DNA from: Bacillus_BD oryzisoli
Lineage (GTDB): Bacteria > Bacillota > Bacilli > Bacillales > Cytobacillaceae
Assembly: GCF_036670025.1 (NCBI RefSeq)
Contig: NZ_CP137640.1
Span: forward strand, 3,320,001 to 3,384,000
Direction: 5' to 3'
DNA: 64,000 nucleotides
The number at the start of each line of letters is the position of its first letter. Positions within the stretch are counted from its first letter, which is position 1. The notes beneath the pieces were generated by a model. It was given only the letters and a program-made list of their open reading frames with translations, had not been told where the DNA came from and did not search any database. The position numbers and the translations under genes are program-made. Shown piece by piece: positions 58,976 through 64,000 of this stretch.

Positions 58976-60316
58976 ATGATGAAAAAAAGAGCCTTTATTA
59001 CTGTACCAATCAGTATTTTGCTTATTGCAGTAATCGTAACATCCTTCTTTTTATTTAATATTAAGCCTGACACTTCAAAGATTTCTCAAGCCCAAAAATT
59101 ATCTGAATATTCAAAACCGGCAGTGGTTCGGATTATTGATTATGCTATTGTAGATTGGCAGTTTTATGATTATTACACGGATGTTGGTCTTGAAGTAGAT
59201 GCTATTCTGCAGCAGTTAAATTATCAAACGATTGTCGGCGGCTCCGGTTCTGGTGCAATTATCAGTCCGAACGGATACGTTGTTACTAATGCACATGTTG
59301 TAGAGACCTCCCAGATGGAAGACGTCGATATTGCAACAGCAGGATTAGAGCAATTGGCAGCAATTGTAGCAGACTATTATCAAGAGGATTATAGTATTGC
59401 CTATGAATATTTATGGAATTTCCTCGAGTACACAACGGTAACGAAAGTACAAAAAGTGGTTTTACCTGGCGGGGATATTCTGGATGGTGAAGTCAAAAGC
59501 TATGGTGCACCATTTAATGAAGGGAAAGACGTCGCAGTCCTTAAAATTGAAGGAAAAAATCTCCCAACTTTACCGCTTGGCGATTCAGAAACGATCGAGG
59601 ACCAAAATAATATCTGGGTCATCGGTTACCCCGGTGCAGCTGATTCGGAACTTCTTTCACCTGACTCGGCTTTAGAATCCTCTATGAATGGCGGTCAAAT
59701 CACAGCTACTTCCAAAGCGCTTGAGCAAGGCGGAAGCCCTGTCATTCAAATCGATGCTGCCGCAACACACGGTAACAGCGGCGGACCAGTTATTAATGAA
59801 AAAGGAGAAATCATCGGTTTATTAACTTTTGGTCCTGAAGTACAAGGATTTAATTTTGCTGTCCCTGTTAATACCGTGAAAGAATTTGTCAATCAGGCAG
59901 GAGCTAAAAACACAAGCAGCTCTACTAACAAACTCTTTAAAGAAGGTTTAGAACTATATTGGGGCGGCTATTACAAAGATGCATTAGAAAAGTTTGAGGC
60001 CGTTCAAAGAATCTACCCTAATCATTCAGAAATCAAGCAATATATTACGAATGCAGAGAAAAAAGCCGGGGATAGTAAAATTCTTTGGTCCGACTATAAA
60101 TTATTATTCTATATTATTGATGGCGTGTTGGCACTCGTCATAATTTTTCTAATGATTTTTACCTTTGTCCTTAAACCAAAATCAACTGCTGTAGCAGCCG
60201 GTCCAACCGTATCCACTGATAACATCCCTGACTTAAACCGGGATGGGAAGATTGATATGGAAGATGTCCTTCTTGCTCTGAAAAAACAGCAGGATGAAGA
60301 AAAGGAAAAAGAATAA
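58976..60316 (+). CDS. Membrane trypsin-like (S1C) serine protease with TPR-like segment and C-terminal EF-hand
   Basis: Protein of 446 residues (ATG 58976 or 58979; a GTG at 58970 overlaps the AAGAGG site). Order: transmembrane helix (about 9-27); S1C protease domain with His107 (NAHVV), Asp185 (DVAVL) and Ser268 (HGNSGGP), plus a long acidic insert between His and Asp; a helical repeat (GLELYWGGYYKDALEKFEAV); a second helix (about 376-399); then a cytoplasmic or external tail with an EF-hand loop D419-x-N-x-D-G-x-I-D-x-x-D430. There is no PDZ domain. Function unknown; quality control is possible. Confidence 0.85.
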   Translation: MMKKRAFITVPISILLIAVIVTSFFLFNIKPDTSKISQAQKLSEYSKPAVVRIIDYAIVDWQFYDYYTDVGLEVDAILQQLNYQTIVGGSGSGAIISPNGYVVTNAHVVETSQMEDVDIATAGLEQLAAIVADYYQEDYSIAYEYLWNFLEYTTVTKVQKVVLPGGDILDGEVKSYGAPFNEGKDVAVLKIEGKNLPTLPLGDSETIEDQNNIWVIGYPGAADSELLSPDSALESSMNGGQITATSKALEQGGSPVIQIDAAATHGNSGGPVINEKGEIIGLLTFGPEVQGFNFAVPVNTVKEFVNQAGAKNTSSSTNKLFKEGLELYWGGYYKDALEKFEAVQRIYPNHSEIKQYITNAEKKAGDSKILWSDYKLLFYIIDGVLALVIIFLMIFTFVLKPKSTAVAAGPTVSTDNIPDLNRDGKIDMEDVLLALKKQQDEEKEKE

Positions 60317-60329
60317 GATTGTATAGCCA

Positions 60330-60370
60330 TTAAACGTCCCGAGTCCTTGCTTTCTTCTTGGGACGTTTTT
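60330..60370 (+). terminator. Terminator of the S1C protease gene
   Basis: Stem AAACGTCCC/GGGACGTTT with a 19-base loop and a T-run after it. Confidence 0.78.
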
Positions 60371-60545
60371 AATAGTGAAAAGAAATTATTTATCGATAAA
60401 ATCCTCCCATTAGGAATAAGCAGGTCACAGGACGAGTATTTGTAATATAAATAGGTTTCACTGCTCTTTATCCTTTTGTGAATGATTAACAGATCTTTTG
60501 ACCAACATAATGTAATGGAAAAACAAAATGGACTGGAGGAGTATC

Positions 60546-60758
60546 ATGGTTGAACAATTAGTGGCGATTCAGCGTAATTATTTTGGTGAAATTATTAGTT
60601 TCCAAACGTCGACAGGTAGAGTGATCTCCTATCGAAAAGCATTACAGGAAGTGGAAGAAGGAATGATTGATGGAGTAAATATTAAAGAAGGTCATGATGG
60701 AAGCAGCTACCTTACTCCCGGCATGATCAGTTCTTTTGATGAATATCCATTATTTTAA
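60546..60758 (+). CDS. DUF3892 family protein
   Basis: Protein of 70 residues from ATG 60546 behind GGAGGAG; an ATG at 60528 overlaps the site. Sequence VEQLVAIQRNYFGEIISFQTSTGRVISYRKALQEVEEG then SSYLTPGMISSFDEYPLF fits the DUF3892 family. Function unknown. Convergent with mntR across a terminator. Confidence 0.75.
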   Translation: MVEQLVAIQRNYFGEIISFQTSTGRVISYRKALQEVEEGMIDGVNIKEGHDGSSYLTPGMISSFDEYPLF

Positions 60759-60784
60759 ATCATGACTGCCTTATCTTAATAGTA

Positions 60785-60820
60785 AAAAATCCACCCTAAT
60801 TTTTTAAGGTGGATTTTTTT
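60785..60820. terminator. Bidirectional terminator between the DUF3892 gene and mntR
   Basis: Stem AAAAATCCACC/GGTGGATTTTTTT with a T-rich loop. Confidence 0.85.
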
Positions 60821-60823
60821 ATG

Positions 60824-61255
60824 TTACTGCTGTTGATGTTCTTCATTTTTTGATTGAATTTTCCTTAATTCTTCGATTCGTTTTTCATCTTCATCAAAAT
60901 ATTGGACCAGATCAACGATGCGGTCAATAGATTCCCAGCTTAAGTGATGTTCAATTCCCTCTACATCCTCATAAATTGTTTCTTCTTTAACACCAATAAC
61001 ACGTAAAAATTGTTCGAGAAGCTCATGACGATAGACTAAACGCTGGCCAACTTTCTTTCCTTTAGATGTCAGACTTAATCCTCTGTATTTTTCATAAACA
61101 AGATATTTATCTTTATCCAGCTTCTGGACCATTTTTGTTACGGAAGAGGGATGCACTGATAAATTCTCAGCAATATCAGATACTCGTGCATAACCTTTTT
61201 CTTCTATTAATAGATAAATCTGTTCTATATAATCTTCCATACTAGGTGTCGGCAA
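60824..61255 (-). CDS. mntR: Manganese transport regulator MntR
   Basis: Protein of 143 residues when started at TTG 61255 (PTPSMEDYIEQIYLLIEEKGYARVSDIAENL), behind GGAGGGG; the longer frame above is not the family start. DtxR-type winged helix (about 1-65) with SVHPSSVTKMVQKLDKDKYL as recognition helix, then the metal-binding/dimer domain with the Glu/His ligands of GVKEETIYEDVEGIEHHLS. It represses Mn2+ uptake genes when Mn2+ is high. B. subtilis MntR is 142 residues. Confidence 0.95.
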   Translation of the reverse strand: MPTPSMEDYIEQIYLLIEEKGYARVSDIAENLSVHPSSVTKMVQKLDKDKYLVYEKYRGLSLTSKGKKVGQRLVYRHELLEQFLRVIGVKEETIYEDVEGIEHHLSWESIDRIVDLVQYFDEDEKRIEELRKIQSKNEEHQQQ

Positions 61256-61486
61256 CAATTTTCCCCTCCAAATAAGAACCAAAACTTCAACGAAAATTTG
61301 CGGTCATCCGTGTGAAGCAGATGCAATTCACTTCATAACCCATAAGCGGTTCATTCTACTATAAATATTACTATAGAAGTGGAAGGGAAACAAGAACAAT
61401 TCCAAATTGTTGGTCTAGAGCAAAAATGTTTACCTTATAAAAACACCCCAGTGCATTACTTAGTACTCCTTGACACAATACTTATT

Positions 61487-62206
61487 TTAATTCTCATCAA
61501 GCTTTAAAAAACGTTCTTCATGGAAAGGGAATAATTTTAGCTTTACTGCTTCTTCACGATGGTTTGTGAAGATTTCTTCTACAATTTCATGTGTTGTTTT
61601 CCCTTTTGTCTCTATTCCTAACTGTTTTGCGCCATCAAGTATTCTTTTTTCCCTAACCTCATGAGCAATTTGATGAAGCTTTTTCCCTTCGATTGAAATA
61701 CCCAATTCCCCCGCTTCCTTTTTGATGGAAGTTTCATGTACTTCACGGGACAGGTCTGAAAGCTCCTTCCCTTCTATTTCAATTCCGAGTTCCTTCGCTT
61801 TATTCTTTATCGCTGTTTCTCTTACTTCCTGTGCTAACTGCTGAAGCTCCTTTCCTTCTGTCGCAATCCCTAGTTCTTTGGCTTTCTTTTTGATAAAAAC
61901 TTCCTTAACTTCCTTGGCCAAAGTGTCTGTATCTTTTCCATTTGTATCGATTCCTAATGCTTTAGCTTGTTTTACTAAGTAGACCGCCTTAATCTCCTTT
62001 ACGATTGTTTCTATATCTTTACCCTCTGTACTGATTCCTAGTTCTTCTGCACGTTTTTTAATAAACTCAGTATTATGCTTAAGTCTATCTCTATGGTTTG
62101 CTTTATCGTTGATATGTGCACCTTCACTTAGCTCCATTGCATCAGTATGATGAAATCCAATCATTAACCCTAATGCCAATACAAAAAACATCAATAGCCC
62201 TTTCAT
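61487..62206 (-). CDS. Secreted protein made of six 28-residue repeats
   Basis: Protein of 239 residues. A signal peptide (about 1-23) is followed by six tandem copies of a helical unit, consensus AKELGI-x-x-EGKEL-x-x-LA-x-EV-x-E-x-x-IKKK (about residues 53-220), then a short KLKLFPFHEERF tail. LGI.x.GK is invariant. The unit looks like a two-helix solenoid; I know of no named family. ATG 62206 follows GGAGG. It lies between mntR and a prsA-like gene, both on the minus strand. No catalytic residues. Confidence 0.75.
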   Translation of the reverse strand: MKGLLMFFVLALGLMIGFHHTDAMELSEGAHINDKANHRDRLKHNTEFIKKRAEELGISTEGKDIETIVKEIKAVYLVKQAKALGIDTNGKDTDTLAKEVKEVFIKKKAKELGIATEGKELQQLAQEVRETAIKNKAKELGIEIEGKELSDLSREVHETSIKKEAGELGISIEGKKLHQIAHEVREKRILDGAKQLGIETKGKTTHEIVEEIFTNHREEAVKLKLFPFHEERFLKLDEN

Positions 62207-62292
62207 CTGTAAAATCCTCCTAAGCTTTATATTTATTTACAGATGATAGATTGCCCAGAAAGTATGAAAAAATGATGAACAAAACATGAAAA

Positions 62293-62320
62293 ATTAGAGA
62301 AAAGATAAAACTTCTCTCTA
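62293..62320 (-). terminator. Terminator of the PrsA-like gene
   Basis: Minus strand TTAGAGA..TCTCTAA with a 13-base loop and AATTTTTC behind it, about eight bases past the stop at 62328. Confidence 0.65.
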
Positions 62321-62327
62321 ACTTGTT

Positions 62328-63208
62328 TTACTCCTCATTTGATAATGTATTTTTGATGTCAAGTTTTTCTCTTTTTTCAGTAATCCATGTACTGTACTCT
62401 GTTTGAAGCTCTTGATCAAATAATGTTTGCTTAATTTCATCTTTATAATCCTTTAATTCCGCTTCTTTTGCTGCTTTTTTATCAGTCACTTTTATAATAT
62501 GAAATCCATAGTCTGTTTGAACAGGGTCGCTAATGTCCCCTTTATTCATCGAAAAGGCTGCTTCTTCAAATTCAGGTGCCATTTCACCTTTTGAAAAGTA
62601 TCCAAGCTCGCCTCCATTTTCTGCATTCGAAGTGTCTGTTGAATATTCCTTCGCTAATGCAGCAAAATCCTCTCCTGCTGCAAGCTTTTCTTTTACTACA
62701 TTGGCAGTGACTTCATCTTCAACGAGAATATGACTTGCTTCAACCTGCTCCGGCTGATTGTATGATTCTTTGTTCTCTTCAAAATAACTTTCAATTTCTT
62801 TGTCAGTAATCTCAATCTTTGATTCTAGAAGCTTAACGATCCTTAGATAATTGACGATTTCAGACTCAATATCAGCTTTTGTAACACCTGATTGCTCCAA
62901 AGCTGAATTAAATTGTTCTTCTCCTCCGTTAGCTTCTATATACGTTTGCATTTCCTCATCTTTTTCTTTATCCGATATCGTTATACTTTTCTTTTCAGCC
63001 TCATGTTCAACAATTTTGTTATCAATTAAATAGCTGATCGTGTTTGTTCCGTATTGTTTTACCATTACATCTCTTTTGTAATTGGGTTCCCTTCAACACT
63101 GGCAACCACTTCTTTTTTGGAAAAAGCTATCCCAATGACAACAATTAAAACAACCACTGCCACACCGGCAATAGCTAATAATGATTTTTTATTTTGTAAT
63201 TTCCTCAA
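62328..63208 (-). pseudogene. PrsA-like membrane-anchored peptidyl-prolyl isomerase, frameshifted
   Basis: A TTG start at 63208, nine bases after GGAGG, encodes LRKLQNKKSLLAIAGVAVVVL and a transmembrane helix, then KKEVVASVEGNPITKE and an immediate stop (ATG TAA). The remaining 245 residues are in another frame (MVKQYGTNTISYLIDNK...), with the parvulin domain QVEASHILVEDEVTANVVKEKLAAGEDFAALAKEYS and GELGYFSKGEMAPEFEEAAF. Deleting one base (or ten) at the ITKE junction explains it. The full protein would be an anchored foldase without a lipobox. Could be a sequencing error. Confidence 0.8.
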
Positions 63209-63330
63209 AACAAATAACCTCCATGTATTCTTTGATCCATAATCTTGTACCTATCTTATCGATAAAATATGAACAATTTATTAACAAGTTTTGAATGGGC
63301 TGTTAAAAGCAACTATCATTTGCTAAACAA

Positions 63331-63375
63331 AATAGCTATGGTAAATCCGGTGTGTTCCCCATTTACCATAGCTGA
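63331..63375 (-). terminator. Terminator of the pspA gene
   Basis: Perfect 13-bp stem AGCTATGGTAAAT/ATTTACCATAGCT with a 14-base loop, followed on the minus strand by ATTTTGTTT. Confidence 0.8.
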
Positions 63376-63389
63376 ATGAATCATTATCT

Positions 63390-64000
63390 TTATTTCATTA
63401 CGTCGGCTTTTTGTTGTTTCACTCTTTCAAGTTCTTTATCTACTTCGTCATTGAACATTTTATCCAGATTATTTAATGGTGCTAGAAGTGATGTATTAGC
63501 TAGATGCATACTTGCTTGAGCCCTTGCCTCATATTGTAGAATGCGGTCTTCCATTCTGGCAAATCCTCTTGCCGCTTTTTTAGGTGTATTTGTCATCAGT
63601 GTTTTTCCAATTTCACTTGAAATCTTCGCCGCGTTTGCTCGTGAAATGAGAACCAGCTTCCTATTTTGCAGTTCTTCGTATTTTTCTTTTAATTTTTCCA
63701 GCTGCTCACAAAACATTTGAGTTTGATTTTGAATGGATGCATACTGTTGCTGATAAACAAGTAGTTTTTCTTCGTGTTTGATTCGGTCTGCAATCGCCAG
63801 CTTCGCGATATCGTCCTCGTTCTTTTCAACGGCAAGCTCTGTTTGGCGATTCCTTTTTACGATGATCTGTACCGTTTCTTCTATCATTTTTTCATATTTA
63901 TGTTCGATATAAAGCTGTTTTGCTAATGCCTCATGTGCTTTATCAATATCATTTTGAAGCTCACGCAAATATTGCTTAAGCATGCTGATTGGATCTTCTA
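63390..64000 (-). CDS. pspA: PspA/IM30 family protein (partial, runs off the window)
   Basis: The minus-strand frame is open to the window edge: EDPIS precedes the internal ATG at 63983, matching the usual DPISMLKQYLRELQ of PspA, so about the first 25 residues are missing. The visible 203 residues are a long coiled coil (residues about 10-140) with basic and acidic heptads and a FARMEDRILQYEARAQAS helix. PspA/LiaH-type proteins bind membranes under envelope stress. Confidence 0.85.
   Translation of the reverse strand, partial: EDPISMLKQYLRELQNDIDKAHEALAKQLYIEHKYEKMIEETVQIIVKRNRQTELAVEKNEDDIAKLAIADRIKHEEKLLVYQQQYASIQNQTQMFCEQLEKLKEKYEELQNRKLVLISRANAAKISSEIGKTLMTNTPKKAARGFARMEDRILQYEARAQASMHLANTSLLAPLNNLDKMFNDEVDKELERVKQQKADVMK

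Noticed and set aside
1..64000. CRISPR arrays, tRNA and rRNA genes
   Set aside because: No direct repeat/spacer pattern, cloverleaf or rRNA sequence was seen on either strand.

Overview
This is a 64-kb stretch of a low-GC, endospore-forming Bacillaceae chromosome. Many genes are recognisable Bacillus subtilis relatives in familiar order: a yodJ-ctpA-yodL-yozD-yodN-yozE-yokU-kamA-yod block, and a degV-ypmQRS-msrAB, tat, ilvA, dfrA-thyA, ypjP, brxA block. Sporulation genes (spo0M, yjcZ, yozE, a KinB-type kinase) fit a spore former. The genus cannot be fixed from sequence reading alone. Most genes are on the minus strand. No rRNA, tRNA, CRISPR array, prophage or transposase gene was seen.

Layout. 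1-1.5 kb: end of a MATE transporter and two Hsp20-like genes. 1.5-5.4 kb: a group IIC-type intron inserted in the U-tract of a terminator, with its reverse transcriptase gene split at the YADD motif by a second group II intron. 5.4-10.1 kb: secreted CAP protein, FixH-like lipoprotein, two-component system and beta-propeller lipoprotein. 10.2-19 kb: zinc ribbon protein, COG0523 GTPase, CtpA-type protease, YodJ carboxypeptidase, YodL, Spo0M, a small protein kinase preceded by a Ser/Arg/His-rich peptide, and YozD, YodN, YozE. 19-28.7 kb: a beta-lysine catabolic cluster (kamA, yodP, gabT, yodQ, CoA-transferase pair, yodT-like aminotransferase) that also contains a sigma-54 activator and has a near-perfect sigma-54 promoter before kamA. 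28.8-34.8 kb: DnaQ-like exonuclease, DUF294-type nucleotidyltransferase, ammonium transporter with GlnR/TnrA boxes, S66 peptidase, and a flavoprotein gene broken by a stop codon. 35-48 kb: YjcZ, SGNH hydrolases, methionine sulfoxide reductases, Sco protein, orphan histidine kinase, DegV, TatAC, IlvA, DfrA/ThyA. 47.4-64 kb: anthrax-lethal-factor-like secreted metalloprotease, GIY-YIG protein, YpjP, bacilliredoxin, HEAT-repeat protein, YfmR-type ABC-F, CwlO-like hydrolase, MetA, AIM24, a membrane S1C protease with an EF-hand, MntR, a 28-residue-repeat secreted protein, a frameshifted PrsA-like foldase, and a PspA gene running off the window.

How it fits together. The lysine cluster can be read as one pathway: lysine to beta-lysine (KamA), acetylation (YodP), transamination, CoA transfer, deacylation (YodQ) to 4-aminobutyrate, then GabT. 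Compared with B. subtilis, gabT and a sigma-54 activator sit inside the conserved block, suggesting nutrient-responsive control. Three genes are broken: the outer intron reverse transcriptase, the flavoprotein and the PrsA-like foldase. Two dispersed-type palindromic intergenic repeats are present near 29.6 and 51.4 kb.
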